NCBI RefSeq assembly: GCF_900119695.1
Contig: NZ_LT632547.1
Span: 1,456,893-1,520,892, forward strand
Origin: Actinomyces urinae
GTDB lineage: Bacteria; Actinomycetota; Actinomycetes; Actinomycetales; Actinomycetaceae
Direction: 5' to 3'
Length of the DNA stretch: 64,000 nucleotides
The translations under genes and the position numbers were made by a program. Positions 26,432 to 36,754 of this stretch are shown here, piece after piece; position 1 is the first letter of the stretch, and every line of letters starts with the position of its first letter. The notes under the pieces are model-generated. The model was not told the origin of the DNA. It worked only from the letters and a program-made list of their open reading frames with translations, and did not search any database.

Positions 26432-28144
26432 ATGAGTGACATGCCAGATCTGGAAGCATTGAAGAAAGCTGCGCAGGCAGCAGCAGAACAGGCCGCTGCC
26501 GCCCAGGCCGCGCTTGAAGCCGCGATGACAGCTGCTGTTTCGGATGATTCCGTTATCGGCCAGATTGCCAGTGGATACCGGTTTGAGGGCCAAACTCTGC
26601 CGCTCGGAGTTGCGCTAGACGATGGTGAGCCGCTGCCGGCCGCTAAGGTGGGGTTGCCGCTGGCGATGATGAACCGGCACGGCCTCGTTGCCGGAGCTAC
26701 TGGTACGGGTAAAACCAGAACGCTGCAGCTGATGGCAGAAGGGCTTTCTGATGCGGGTGTGCCCTCGTTTGTAATGGATATCAAGGGCGATCTCACGGGC
26801 CTGCTTGAACCGGGGGACTCATCCGAAAAACTCCTTGAACGCGCGGGTAGTCTTGGGCAAGAGTGGCAGCCAAAGTCATTCCCCGTAGCGCTTTACAAGC
26901 TTGGTGAGGGTGGGGTTGGAATACCCATCCGCACGTCTTTGTCAGACTTCGGGCCGCTACTTTTGGCGCGCGTGTTGGATTTGAATGAGACGCAAGAGTC
27001 TGCGCTACAGCTGATCTTCCACTGGGCAGACATGCAGCACCTGGCCCTTATTGACGTAAAAGACCTGCGCTCTGTTGTGGGTTACCTGACGGGGGAGGGC
27101 AAGGACGAGCTGAAAGCGATTGGTGGTATTTCTTCGGCAACAGCCGGGGTGATCTTGCGCAAGGTCGCTGCGCTGGAGGCTCAGGGCGGTGACGTGTTTT
27201 TTGGGGAACCGGCTTTTGATACCTCGGATCTGCTGGAAACCAGGGGCGGAGCGGGCGTCATTTCTGTGCTGGAGCTACCTAATGTGCACGACCAGCCGGC
27301 ATTGTTCTCCACGTTTGTGATGTGGCTGCTGGCCTCCCTGTTTCAGACTTTGCCGGAGGTGGGGGACCAGGAAAAACCGAAGCTCGTGTTCTTCTTCGAT
27401 GAGGCCCACCTGCTGTTTAACGGAGCTTCAAAGGCATTCCTAGCGGAGGTTGTGAAAACCGTTCGGTTAGTGCGCTCCAAGGGCGTGGGTATCTTCTTCG
27501 TTACTCAAACTCCTAAGGACGTTCCCGAGGATGTCTTAGCTCAACTGGGGGCCCGTGTGCAGCACGCGTTGCGCGCATTCACTCCTACGGATGCGAAGAA
27601 ACTAAAAGAGACGGTTTCTACATTCCCTACCTCTCCGTTCGATCTGGGCGAGATCCTTACCTCGCTGGGCACGGGCGAGGCTGTGGTAACCGTGCTGGAC
27701 CGCAAAGGCCGGCCAACTCCGGTTGCTCCAACGCGTCTGTACGCACCGGCTGCGAACATGGGTGAGGCGAATGCGGCGGTAGTGCAGCAGCACGTGGCCG
27801 CGTCGCCAAATCTGGCGAAATACAAGGATGCGGTGGATCCTGAATCCGCTTTTGAACTGCTCGAACAACGTGTAGAAGCTGAAGCGCTTGCTCGCGAAGA
27901 AGAACAGCGAAGGGCGGAGGAGCAAAAGGCGCTTGATGCCAAGGCTAAGGAGCTAGAAAAGGAGCTTGCCCGTCAGGCGAAAGAGCGAGAACGTGAATAT
28001 GAGAAGGCTCGGCGGGAGGCAGAGCGTGCAGAGCGCGCGGCGCAGGCAAGGCGTGAGCGTTTTGCAGATGACCTCCTGCGCACAGCAGGACGCACCCTAA
28101 CTAGAGAGATTACTCGCACACTTTTTGGCACGCGCAGGCGCTAG
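26432..28144 (+). CDS. HerA-like ATPase (DUF853 / helicase HerA-like family)
   Basis: Cytoplasmic P-loop ATPase of 570 aa related to the HerA/FtsK superfamily; the family's cellular role is not established. An N-terminal Ala/Gln-rich helix precedes Walker A GATGTGKTRTLQ at about residue 90. Walker B is LVFFFDEAHLLF at about 320. A charged coiled-coil (about 480-545, EEEQRRAEEQKALDAKAKEL) leads to the family-typical C-terminus LTREITRTLFGTRRR. The start at 26432 is supported by a TACTAT hexamer 6 bases upstream. No nuclease partner such as NurA is adjacent. Confidence 0.85.
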   Translation: MSDMPDLEALKKAAQAAAEQAAAAQAALEAAMTAAVSDDSVIGQIASGYRFEGQTLPLGVALDDGEPLPAAKVGLPLAMMNRHGLVAGATGTGKTRTLQLMAEGLSDAGVPSFVMDIKGDLTGLLEPGDSSEKLLERAGSLGQEWQPKSFPVALYKLGEGGVGIPIRTSLSDFGPLLLARVLDLNETQESALQLIFHWADMQHLALIDVKDLRSVVGYLTGEGKDELKAIGGISSATAGVILRKVAALEAQGGDVFFGEPAFDTSDLLETRGGAGVISVLELPNVHDQPALFSTFVMWLLASLFQTLPEVGDQEKPKLVFFFDEAHLLFNGASKAFLAEVVKTVRLVRSKGVGIFFVTQTPKDVPEDVLAQLGARVQHALRAFTPTDAKKLKETVSTFPTSPFDLGEILTSLGTGEAVVTVLDRKGRPTPVAPTRLYAPAANMGEANAAVVQQHVAASPNLAKYKDAVDPESAFELLEQRVEAEALAREEEQRRAEEQKALDAKAKELEKELARQAKEREREYEKARREAERAERAAQARRERFADDLLRTAGRTLTREITRTLFGTRRR

Positions 28145-28310
28145 CTGGCCCGCACGGACCGGGCAACAAGGGAAGATTTGTGCGCGAGGGTAACGTATAC
28201 CACTACCGGAAAATGAGAAGAGAAGCATAGAAGTTTTTAAGTGAAGGTCTAGATGGTGTTTACTGTTTTATGACTGAGTTTTTCCTATTTGGAGATTCAT
28301 CCGTGTGTAG

Positions 28311-29678
<1,368 letters not shown>

Positions 29679-29702
29679 GTAGCCCGACGGGTTCGATAAG
29701 CT

Positions 29703-29732
29703 AAAAAGCGTGGCCTTTTGGCCGCGCTTTTT
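29703..29732 (+). terminator. Terminator after gdhA
   Basis: Stem AAAAAGCGTGGCC with GGCCGCGCTTTTT (one G-U), loop TTTT, T tail; 24 bases after the gdhA stop. Confidence 0.88.
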
Positions 29733-29746
29733 ACTTTGGAGGAAGC

Positions 29747-30100
29747 ATGCGCCAAATAGATGATGCGAAGGGCCTGGAGGCCGTGAAGCAGTGGCAGGAG
29801 GGCGGCACTGCGCGTCCGGTGGTGGCTCTTGCTACTCGTTGGAGCTTGGGCAAACTAGAGAGGTTGCTTCCGGGCCACGCGGTGGAGGTGCGCGTGCCGC
29901 CGTTTGGGGCGGTGCAAATCCTAGGAGGAACTACGCATCGGCGAGGAACTCCGCCAGCCGTAGTGGAGATGAATGCCAGCACTTGGCTTGAACTTGTAAC
30001 CGGAAAAGTGGTGTGGAGCCAGGCCCTCGAAAATGGGGACATCACGGCTTCGGGGCAACGCGCAGATCTGTCGGCGCACTTTCCGCTGATTGGTTTTTAA
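29747..30100 (+). CDS. Sterol carrier family protein (SCP2-like)
   Basis: Small protein of 117 aa matching the sterol-carrier-like family common in actinobacteria. It contains VPPFGAVQILGGTTHRRGTPPAVVEM and the closing block TWLELVTGKVVWSQAL...GDITASGQRADLSAHFPL, which is typical of the family's C-terminus. The ligand is unknown. TTTGGAGGAAGC precedes the ATG. It starts 14 bases after the gdhA terminator, so it depends on read-through or a promoter inside that region. In many actinobacteria a homologue lies near purine genes. Confidence 0.8.
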   Translation: MRQIDDAKGLEAVKQWQEGGTARPVVALATRWSLGKLERLLPGHAVEVRVPPFGAVQILGGTTHRRGTPPAVVEMNASTWLELVTGKVVWSQALENGDITASGQRADLSAHFPLIGF

Positions 30101-30199
30101 GGTCCCCAACCCGTCCTAGCCTCGCGCGTAGGTCGAGGGGGAACGCGCATTGTGGGCCGCTCTCCCGGTGCGAATCGACCTCGCTGGCGTTAGGGCCTC

Positions 30200-31873
30200 C
30201 TAGCCATTGATTCCTAGCGCCTCGCGCACGCGATAGCGAGCATCGCCCTGATCCCACGCGCCCAGCACCGCCTCGGCGGCTGCTTGACACTGCTCCAGGG
30301 TGAACTGTGAGAGTTGTGCGCCAACGGCTTGCAATGCTGATGGGGACATTGAAAGCGAGGTGATCCCCATGCCGGTGAGTACGACGGCAAGCAGTGGGTC
30401 AGCTGCGGCCTCGCCGCAAACACTAACGGGTGTGCCGGTCTTCTTTGCAGCGCGAGCAATTTGATTGATGAAGGCGAGTGCGGCAGGCTGCCACGGGTCT
30501 GAATATTCGGCCAGGTCGGGTGAAAGCCTGTCGGCCGCCATCGTGTACTGCGTGAGGTCATTGGTGCCAATGGAGACGAAATCGACCAGCTCCATGAACT
30601 GCTCCGCCAGGATTGCGGTGGATGGAACTTCCATCATGATGCCCGGAATCATGCCGCGTTCGCGAACCAGACTGGCAAACCATTTCGCTTCAGGCAGGGT
30701 GGACACCATGGGAGCCATAACCCAGGTTTTGTCATGCCCGTGGCCCTGTGCCGCAGCTGCGATGGCATCAAGCTGGTGCGGAAGTAGATCGGGGTAGTGT
30801 CCGGATGTGCGCAGGCCGCGCACGCCAAGAGCCGGGTTGGCCTCCTCGTGCAAAGTTGCGTAAGGGACGGGTTTGTCCGAGCCGGCGTCAAGCGTGCGCA
30901 CTACAACCTTGCTGGTTGGGAACGTGCCAAAAGCGGGCTCGTAAACCAGGCGTTGAGCTTCAACGGATGGCTCAGATTGCGAGTCTAAGAAGCATAGTTC
31001 GGTGCGAAGCAAGCCAATGCCTTCGGCTCCCAAACTGACGGCCTCCTGCGCGCTTTCTCCGTCACGCACGTTGGCAAGTAGCTCGATGCGCGTACCGTCC
31101 GCAAGACGCCCCGGGCCTTCCCACTGCTCAATCAGCTTGCGTCGCTTCTGGTCTTCCTCCAGCTGCCCCTTGGCCTCCTCGGCCGTCACCCCAACTTGGA
31201 TGGTGCCGGCCCGACCGTCTACCAGCACATATTCGCCTTCGGAAATGTTGGAAATATTACGGGCAGCAACAATGCAGGGAATTCCTAGTTGGCGGGCGAT
31301 GATTGACGTGTGCGAGGTGGGCCCACCCAGTTCGGTGACGAGGGCAAGGAAGATGTCCGGGTTGAGTCCGGCAGTGTCTGCCGGGCTGAGGTCATCAGCG
31401 AAGAGGACAACGGGGTGATCCGGCTTGGGCACCCCCGGTTCGGGCCTACCTTCGAGATGTGCAATCACGCGGTCACGCACATCGCGCAAATCCGTGGTGC
31501 GCTGCGCCATGATGCCGCCCTGGCGCTCAAACACGGTGACGAACTCTTCGGTTGCTTCCATTGTGGCTTGAACAGGCGGGATCCCGCGGGCAATGCGTTT
31601 CTTGATACCTTTGCGCCAGGCAGGGTCGCTAGCCATGGAGGCGCCTACCTCAAGCAGGGCGCTGGCGTGGCCGGTAGCTTTCGAGGCGCGCGTGCGTAGG
31701 TTAGCAACTACGGCGTCTGCGGCTTCCTCAAACTGCGCCATCGCCGCCGAGCGTTCGTACTCGGGTAGGTCCGGTGCGCTGAGGGCAGGAATACTGGGCC
31801 TGCGCGTCCACACCACGGGGGCGTACGCGATGCCGTCTACAACGGGCGTTCCATAAACAATTGATTGTTCCAC
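30200..31873 (-). CDS. ptsI: Phosphoenolpyruvate--protein phosphotransferase, PTS enzyme I
   Basis: First phosphotransfer protein of the PTS: takes phosphate from PEP to its active-site histidine and passes it to HPr. The His lies in GGPTSHTSI; the PEP-binding barrel shows LLRTELCFLD, MMEVPSTA and FVSIGTNDLTQYT. With the GTG at 31873 the protein has 557 aa, a normal length. This start is decided by AAAGGTGATC upstream, a near-perfect anti-16S sequence at correct spacing; a 29-codon extension to 31960 is rejected. It is divergent from ptsH across 171 bases. No sugar-specific EII gene is in the window. Confidence 0.94.
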   Translation of the reverse strand: MEQSIVYGTPVVDGIAYAPVVWTRRPSIPALSAPDLPEYERSAAMAQFEEAADAVVANLRTRASKATGHASALLEVGASMASDPAWRKGIKKRIARGIPPVQATMEATEEFVTVFERQGGIMAQRTTDLRDVRDRVIAHLEGRPEPGVPKPDHPVVLFADDLSPADTAGLNPDIFLALVTELGGPTSHTSIIARQLGIPCIVAARNISNISEGEYVLVDGRAGTIQVGVTAEEAKGQLEEDQKRRKLIEQWEGPGRLADGTRIELLANVRDGESAQEAVSLGAEGIGLLRTELCFLDSQSEPSVEAQRLVYEPAFGTFPTSKVVVRTLDAGSDKPVPYATLHEEANPALGVRGLRTSGHYPDLLPHQLDAIAAAAQGHGHDKTWVMAPMVSTLPEAKWFASLVRERGMIPGIMMEVPSTAILAEQFMELVDFVSIGTNDLTQYTMAADRLSPDLAEYSDPWQPAALAFINQIARAAKKTGTPVSVCGEAAADPLLAVVLTGMGITSLSMSPSALQAVGAQLSQFTLEQCQAAAEAVLGAWDQGDARYRVREALGING

Positions 31874-32044
31874 GAGGATCACCTTTGTTAATTGTCCGCA
31901 ACGTTTTAACAATACTCGAGTGAGGCTCATGAGGCGTCGATCGTTCATGCCCGCGCTCATTTGTAATGAATCGCACTGAGTTGCGTGGGTAGATAGAGCT
32001 GTTTTTATGAGAATGTATAGAAGGCGAGCTCGCGAGGAGGCGAA

Positions 32045-32302
32045 ATGTACACGCAGACAGCACGGGTAGGTTCCGAAGTGGGACTACATGCCCGCCCAGC
32101 GGCTCTGATCGCTCGCAAGGCTCAAGAGTTCGAGGCCGCAGTTTTTGTGACCCTCGGTGAGGAAACAGTCGAGGCCACATCCGGGCTGATGATCATGACT
32201 TTGGGCGCTCAATACGGTGACGAGGTTGTGATCTCTTCTGAAGATGAAGAGGCCGTGAGGCAGGTCTCGAAGCTTGTTGAGCAGGCGATAACGCCGCTGT
32301 AA
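32045..32302 (+). CDS. ptsH: Phosphocarrier protein HPr
   Basis: Receives phosphate from enzyme I on His15 (GLHARPAA) and passes it to sugar-specific EIIA proteins. It has 85 aa. Ser46 is present in EATSGLMIMTLG at the canonical position of the regulatory serine. ATG 32045 has GAGGAGGCGAA upstream. It is transcribed away from ptsI and followed at once by a strong terminator. Confidence 0.95.
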   Translation: MYTQTARVGSEVGLHARPAALIARKAQEFEAAVFVTLGEETVEATSGLMIMTLGAQYGDEVVISSEDEEAVRQVSKLVEQAITPL

Positions 32303-32318
32303 CCGGATCCCGGCAAGT

Positions 32319-32345
32319 AAAAAGCCCGCAAGATGCGGGCTTTTT
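32319..32345. terminator. Bidirectional terminator between ptsH and the DUF4235 gene
   Basis: Perfect AAAAAGCCCGC / GCGGGCTTTTT stem with a 5-base loop; A and T runs on both sides suit both convergent genes. Confidence 0.9.
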
Positions 32346-32373
32346 GGTGCCTCGGTAAGGCCAACTTGGGACT

Positions 32374-32637
32374 TTAGGAGGCGTCAGGTGCAGCTTCGAT
32401 GCGCGGGGCAAAGAACTTCTTGGTGCTCTTTAGTGCGTAGCGGCGTGTCACTGAAACGAGTACACCGGAGATGACGGCAAACGCGATGAGCTCCGCGAAC
32501 CTAGCCTGGTCTTCATCCTCGCCTTGCGGGGAGGGGCGCCCGGTGACGAGCTTCCAGCCCTGGTCAACTACCTTGTTTGCGATGATGCCGGATAGCGCTA
32601 GAGCGCCAGCGGTTGCGAGCTTATATGGAACGTCCAC
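32374..32637 (-). CDS. DUF4235 small membrane protein
   Basis: An 87-aa protein with two predicted membrane helices (about 7-25 and 47-63) and the family pattern ALSGIIANKVVDQGWKLVTG followed by a second helix ending in basic residues. DUF4235 proteins are widespread in actinobacteria and their function is unknown. GTG start at 32637 with GGAG nine bases upstream. Monocistronic and convergent with ptsH. Confidence 0.8.
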   Translation of the reverse strand: MDVPYKLATAGALALSGIIANKVVDQGWKLVTGRPSPQGEDEDQARFAELIAFAVISGVLVSVTRRYALKSTKKFFAPRIEAAPDAS

Positions 32638-32775
32638 GGATTGTTACTCCAATCTTGAAAGTTATGGCTTTTGTTATCCATCATGCCTAGTTTTTGCCGG
32701 TCTCGCCAGATTTTGGGGGCACCCGGTGAGTCAGGATTAGATTGAATGGGGCCTGCAAGGTAGGCTTTTATGTGC

Positions 32776-32852
32776 GACAGGGGAGCGGTGATCCGCTGAG
32801 AGTGCGCGTTGCGCAGACCCTCGAACCTGACGGTTAGTACCGGCGTAGGAAG
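32776..32852 (+). ncRNA. TPP riboswitch (THI element)
   Basis: The conserved core is visible: CAGGGGAGC, then CTGAGAGTGCG, then ACCCTCGAACCTGA, then GGTTAGTACCGGCGTAGGAAG. This matches the thiamine pyrophosphate aptamer. It lies 76 bases before the thiamine-binding protein gene and should switch the importer off when TPP is abundant. Confidence 0.93.
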
Positions 32853-32928
32853 TCGAGTTCTCTAAACGCACTAAGGGTGCGATTCTCCTGCACGCAACTG
32901 AACCGTACATTTTTGTGAGGAGAAGTTA

Positions 32929-33990
32929 ATGAGGCGTGTTTGGGCTGGCGTGGCAGTTGCCGCGGCATTGGTTTTGGCTGGATGTTCGTCATCCACAGGC
33001 GGATCGTCGCAGGAGTCTTCACCGGCTTTAGATGCCGGCGCAGGCAAGGTCACGGTTGTTTCATACGACTCGATGGATCTGCCCGAAGAGATGATTGCGA
33101 AGTTCAAGGAAGAAACGGGCTACGAACTGGAGGTTTCCCAGGTTGGTTCGGGCGGTGAGATGGTGAACCAGTTGGTTTTGACCAAGGATGAGCCGCTTGG
33201 TGACGTCGCATTTGGGGTAGACAACATTTCGGCTTACCGCGCGGTTGCCGAGGGCGTGTTTGCCGATGATGCGGGAGAGGTTCCCGAGTGGGCCGCCAAG
33301 CAGCAGATCGAGGGTGCCCCGGGCTTGGTGCCGTTTGATCAGGGCGATGTGTGCGTGAACATTGACCACGCGTGGTTCAAGGAAAAGGGAGTGGAGGAGC
33401 CAACCACTTTTGAGGACCTCACGGACCCGAAGTACAAGGACATGTTTGTGACGATGAACCCAGCTTCGTCCTCGCCGGGTATGGCACTGTTTGTTGCAAC
33501 GGTTGGCGCGTTTGGTGACGGTTGGAAGGATTACTGGACGAAGTTGCGAGACAACGGCGTGAAGGTAACCAAGGGATGGTCGGATGCGTTTGGCGTTGAT
33601 TATTCGGCAGGTGAGGGCGCTGGCCCGCGTCCGCTGATGACGTCGTACTCGTCGTCCCCGGCATACACGGCTAATGATGATCTAACCGAGTCCACCACCG
33701 GTGCGCTGCTGGACACGTGTTTCCACCAGGTGGAGTACATGGGCGTTCTAAGCGGCGCGAAGAACGTTGAGGGAGCGAAGGCATTTATTGATTTCATGCT
33801 GCAGGCTGAGCAGCAAGAGGTTGTGTCTGAGTCCAACTACATGCACCCGATCAACCCGGAGGCAAAGGCCCCGGAGGCGTTGGCAAAGTTCGGCAAGATG
33901 GCCGATAAGCCGCACCAGGTGGATGCTAAGACGATCGCGGAGAACCAGCAGGAGTGGCTGCGCGAGTGGTCTGACCTGATGGGTCAGTAA
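32929..33990 (+). CDS. thiB: Thiamine ABC transporter substrate-binding lipoprotein
   Basis: Type-2 periplasmic binding protein of 353 aa, ThiB/TbpA-like. The signal peptide ends in the lipobox LAGC (Cys about residue 19). The mature part starts KVTVVSYDSMDLPEEMIAKF and contains PLGDVAFGVDN and FDQGDVCVNIDHAWF, features of thiamine binders (the related iron-binding family also shares the fold). GAGGAGAAG precedes the ATG. The TPP riboswitch upstream fixes thiamine, or a TPP precursor, as the likely ligand. Confidence 0.9.
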   Translation: MRRVWAGVAVAAALVLAGCSSSTGGSSQESSPALDAGAGKVTVVSYDSMDLPEEMIAKFKEETGYELEVSQVGSGGEMVNQLVLTKDEPLGDVAFGVDNISAYRAVAEGVFADDAGEVPEWAAKQQIEGAPGLVPFDQGDVCVNIDHAWFKEKGVEEPTTFEDLTDPKYKDMFVTMNPASSSPGMALFVATVGAFGDGWKDYWTKLRDNGVKVTKGWSDAFGVDYSAGEGAGPRPLMTSYSSSPAYTANDDLTESTTGALLDTCFHQVEYMGVLSGAKNVEGAKAFIDFMLQAEQQEVVSESNYMHPINPEAKAPEALAKFGKMADKPHQVDAKTIAENQQEWLREWSDLMGQ

Positions 33991-34009
33991 TCCGGGATTC
34001 CGGCTGACC

Positions 34010-35713
34010 ATGGCTGATTTGAGGCGGGCACTCCCAGACCGCGTCATACCACTGGCGTTGACGGTGGTGGCGGTGGGGGTGCCCGTCATCTTTTTGGCTA
34101 TATTCTTTCTCGCTCCCACGGCAAACCTGGTGGGGCGAGGTTTTTTGGATTCGGCAGGATCGCTGGATCTGAGCGGATTTGTGCAGGTTTTGGGCAGGCC
34201 CCGCACGTGGCGAGTGGTGTGGCAAACCGTGTGGATGGCCGCGGTGGCAACCGTTTTGTCAGTGACGATCAGCTTGCCTTCCGCGTGGATTCTGTACCGC
34301 CGAGTTTTTCCTCTGCGAGGTGCGATTCGCGGGATTGTGGCCGTCCCGTTTGTGTTGCCGTCAGTGGTTGTGGGCGTGGCATTCCGCTCGCTGTTTATTG
34401 AGTCTGGGCCGCTCGGCTCGTGGGGTTTGGACGGCACCCACACGGCGATCATTATCGGCATGGTGTTTTTTAACTATTCGCTGGCGGTGCGCACTATTGG
34501 AAACATGTGGGTGCGTCTAGATCCGAAGATGGAGGAGGCGGCAGCTGCTCTTGGGGCGGGCCCGTTGCGAGTGTTCTTCACCGTGACGCTACCTCGGCTT
34601 ATGCCGGCATTTGCGTCCGCAGCAGCGGTTATCTTCTTGTTTTGTGCAACTTCGTTTGGTCTCGTCCTCATTCTGGGTGGTACGCGAACGCAAACGGTTG
34701 AGACGGAGATTTACTTCCTTACCAGCGCGCTACTTGATTTGCGCTCCGCGTCAGTGCTGTCAATCGTGCAGCTGATAGTGATTGCGCTTGCCCTATGGAT
34801 GGGGTCGCTTGCGCGCGGCGCTGGAGCAGCCACGCAGAAGATGCGCACGGACCTGGCTCCCCAGCCTCTCAAACGAGCGGATATTCCCGCTCTGGTTGCA
34901 ACTTTGGTGCCCGTGCTAGTGCTACTGGTAGCTCCCATGGGCATGCTGGTGTGGAGGTCCTTGCACCGCTCTGGCCAGATCACATTTGCTAACTATCAAG
35001 ACCTGTTCAATGTAGACGCAACAAAGTTCTTGCAAACCTCGGTAGTTTCTTCGACGGTGCGCTCTGTTGAAATCGCGTTGATTGCAATGGTGACAGCTGT
35101 GGTGATTGGCGGCCTGGTAGCGATTGTGATTACGCGCAGGCCAAGAACTCGCGCGGGTAAGGGAGCATTGAAGTTCCTGGACGGCCTGTTCATGCTTCCA
35201 CTGGGCGTGTCCGCAGTGACCGTAGGATTCGGCTTTTTAATCACATTGAACCGCCCGCCGTTGGATCTGCGCGGCTCGTTCTGGCTGATCCCAATGGCGC
35301 AGGCGATGGTTGCCATTCCGCTAGTTGTGCGAGTGGTTAGCCCGGTCCTCGCCTCTATCGATCCGCGGCAAAAAGAGGTGGCGGGTGTGCTTGGGGCCGG
35401 CCCTCTTCGCACCCTGTTCGCAGTGGAAGGCCCATACGCTGTGCGATCACTGGCAATCGCGGCGGCGTTCGCGTTCTCAATGTCGCTGGGCGAGTTTGGT
35501 GCCACCAGCTTCTTGGCTCGCCCCGCTAATCCAACGCTTCCAGTGGCGATTTACCGGTTGATCTCACAGCCGGGCGCAACCGAGCAGGGCATGGCGCTAG
35601 CGGCCTCGGTTTTGCTGGCTGTGCTAGCCGGGTCGGTGATGGCAATCGTGGAGGCCGCCGCGGACCGCTCCTCTCGAACCGGCACCAGTGTGAAGCTTGT
35701 AGCGGGCATGTAG
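34010..35713 (+). CDS. thiP: Thiamine ABC transporter permease, fused two-domain
   Basis: A 567-aa permease with about 12 transmembrane helices arranged as two homologous halves. Each half carries an EAA motif that docks the ATPase: EEAAAALGAGPLRVFFTVTLP near residue 180 and KEVAGVLGAGPLRTLFAVEGP near residue 460. This fused layout is typical of ThiP. Start ATG 34010 is 19 bases after the thiB stop with only a weak ribosome site. It sits between thiB and the ATPase gene in one operon. Confidence 0.9.
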   Translation: MADLRRALPDRVIPLALTVVAVGVPVIFLAIFFLAPTANLVGRGFLDSAGSLDLSGFVQVLGRPRTWRVVWQTVWMAAVATVLSVTISLPSAWILYRRVFPLRGAIRGIVAVPFVLPSVVVGVAFRSLFIESGPLGSWGLDGTHTAIIIGMVFFNYSLAVRTIGNMWVRLDPKMEEAAAALGAGPLRVFFTVTLPRLMPAFASAAAVIFLFCATSFGLVLILGGTRTQTVETEIYFLTSALLDLRSASVLSIVQLIVIALALWMGSLARGAGAATQKMRTDLAPQPLKRADIPALVATLVPVLVLLVAPMGMLVWRSLHRSGQITFANYQDLFNVDATKFLQTSVVSSTVRSVEIALIAMVTAVVIGGLVAIVITRRPRTRAGKGALKFLDGLFMLPLGVSAVTVGFGFLITLNRPPLDLRGSFWLIPMAQAMVAIPLVVRVVSPVLASIDPRQKEVAGVLGAGPLRTLFAVEGPYAVRSLAIAAAFAFSMSLGEFGATSFLARPANPTLPVAIYRLISQPGATEQGMALAASVLLAVLAGSVMAIVEAAADRSSRTGTSVKLVAGM

Positions 35714-35726
35714 GGAAGAGGAAAAA

Positions 35727-36725
35727 ATGGGTTTAAACCTTGAAAACATCGACGTGTTCTACGGCCGTGTGCACGCGGTGAAAAACGTATCCTTGCAGTT
35801 AGAGACGGGGCAGATCCTGGCACTGCTGGGCGCTTCCGGTTCTGGAAAGTCCTCGCTTTTGCGTGCTATTGCAGGGCTGGAGGCTTCCTCGGGTCAGATA
35901 GTGTTTGACGGCGAGGACGTTTCCCGACTGCCCGTGCACAGGCGCGGGTTTGGCCTCATGTTCCAAGATGGGCAACTGTTCCCACACCAGAACGTGGGGC
36001 AAAACGTGACGTTTGGACTGCGCGGACGCATTCCACGCGGCCAGTGGCAGGAGCGCGGCCAGCAGCTCCTTGACACGGTTGGTCTGCCAGGTACAGCGAG
36101 CCGTCGGGTAGCTACGCTTTCGGGTGGCCAGCAGCAGCGGGTGGCGTTGGCTCGGGCTTTGGCGCCGCGGCCTCGTTTGCTACTTCTTGACGAGCCCCTA
36201 TCTGCACTGGACCGTGCGTTGCGTGAACAGCTTTCGGTGGAGATCCGTCGCATTGTGAAGGAAACTGGCACAACGGCCGTGTACGTGACGCACGATCAGG
36301 ATGAGGCGTTCACCGTGGCGGACCAGGTTGCGATCATGGAGGACGGCGTGATTGCTCGCATGGGCACACCGGCGCAGGTGTGGGCGCAGCCGGGCACAAG
36401 GTCAGTGGCTAGCTTCTTGGGTTACAGTCCGATTTTGGGGGCCGAGGAGGCCGCGGCCTTCGGCGTGGACGTGGCTCCCGGCTTGGAGCTTGCGTGCGGC
36501 CCGGGGGCGTGGAGCGTGACTGATACGGCCGGCGAGGGGGCGGCGGTGCAGGTCGTGGAAAGCCACGCGGTACGCGGCGCCAAGCAGGTTACCGTGCAAC
36601 TGGATTCGGGCAAGATCGCCCGGGTGAACCTGCCAATTCATGCGCGCGTGAGCGAGGCCAGCATGCGCGTCAAACTGGATGCGGAAAAATGCGCGCAGGT
36701 TACCTCAGGCGCAACCCACAACTAG
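35727..36725 (+). CDS. thiQ: Thiamine ABC transporter ATP-binding protein
   Basis: ATPase of the thiamine importer, 332 aa. Walker A GASGSGKSS, Q-loop GLMFQDGQLF, signature LSGGQQQRVALARAL, Walker B LLLLDEPLSALD and H-loop VYVTHDQDEAF are intact. After about residue 235 there is an extra C-terminal domain of roughly 95 residues (TOBE-like), so it is longer than the short ThiQ of enterobacteria. GAAGAGGAAAAA precedes the ATG, 13 bases after thiP. The riboswitch makes thiamine likelier than iron(III). Confidence 0.88.
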   Translation: MGLNLENIDVFYGRVHAVKNVSLQLETGQILALLGASGSGKSSLLRAIAGLEASSGQIVFDGEDVSRLPVHRRGFGLMFQDGQLFPHQNVGQNVTFGLRGRIPRGQWQERGQQLLDTVGLPGTASRRVATLSGGQQQRVALARALAPRPRLLLLDEPLSALDRALREQLSVEIRRIVKETGTTAVYVTHDQDEAFTVADQVAIMEDGVIARMGTPAQVWAQPGTRSVASFLGYSPILGAEEAAAFGVDVAPGLELACGPGAWSVTDTAGEGAAVQVVESHAVRGAKQVTVQLDSGKIARVNLPIHARVSEASMRVKLDAEKCAQVTSGATHN

Positions 36726-36754
36726 CTGCGCGAATCCAAGGAGCCTCGACGCCG

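Noticed and set aside
31874-31960. N-terminal extension of enzyme I to an ATG at 31960
   Set aside because: The added residues have no similarity to enzyme I, and a near-ideal AAAGGTGATC ribosome site decides the GTG at 31873.
32929-36725. Iron(III) importer (FbpABC type)
   Set aside because: The binding-protein and permease folds are shared, but the TPP riboswitch directly upstream supports thiamine.
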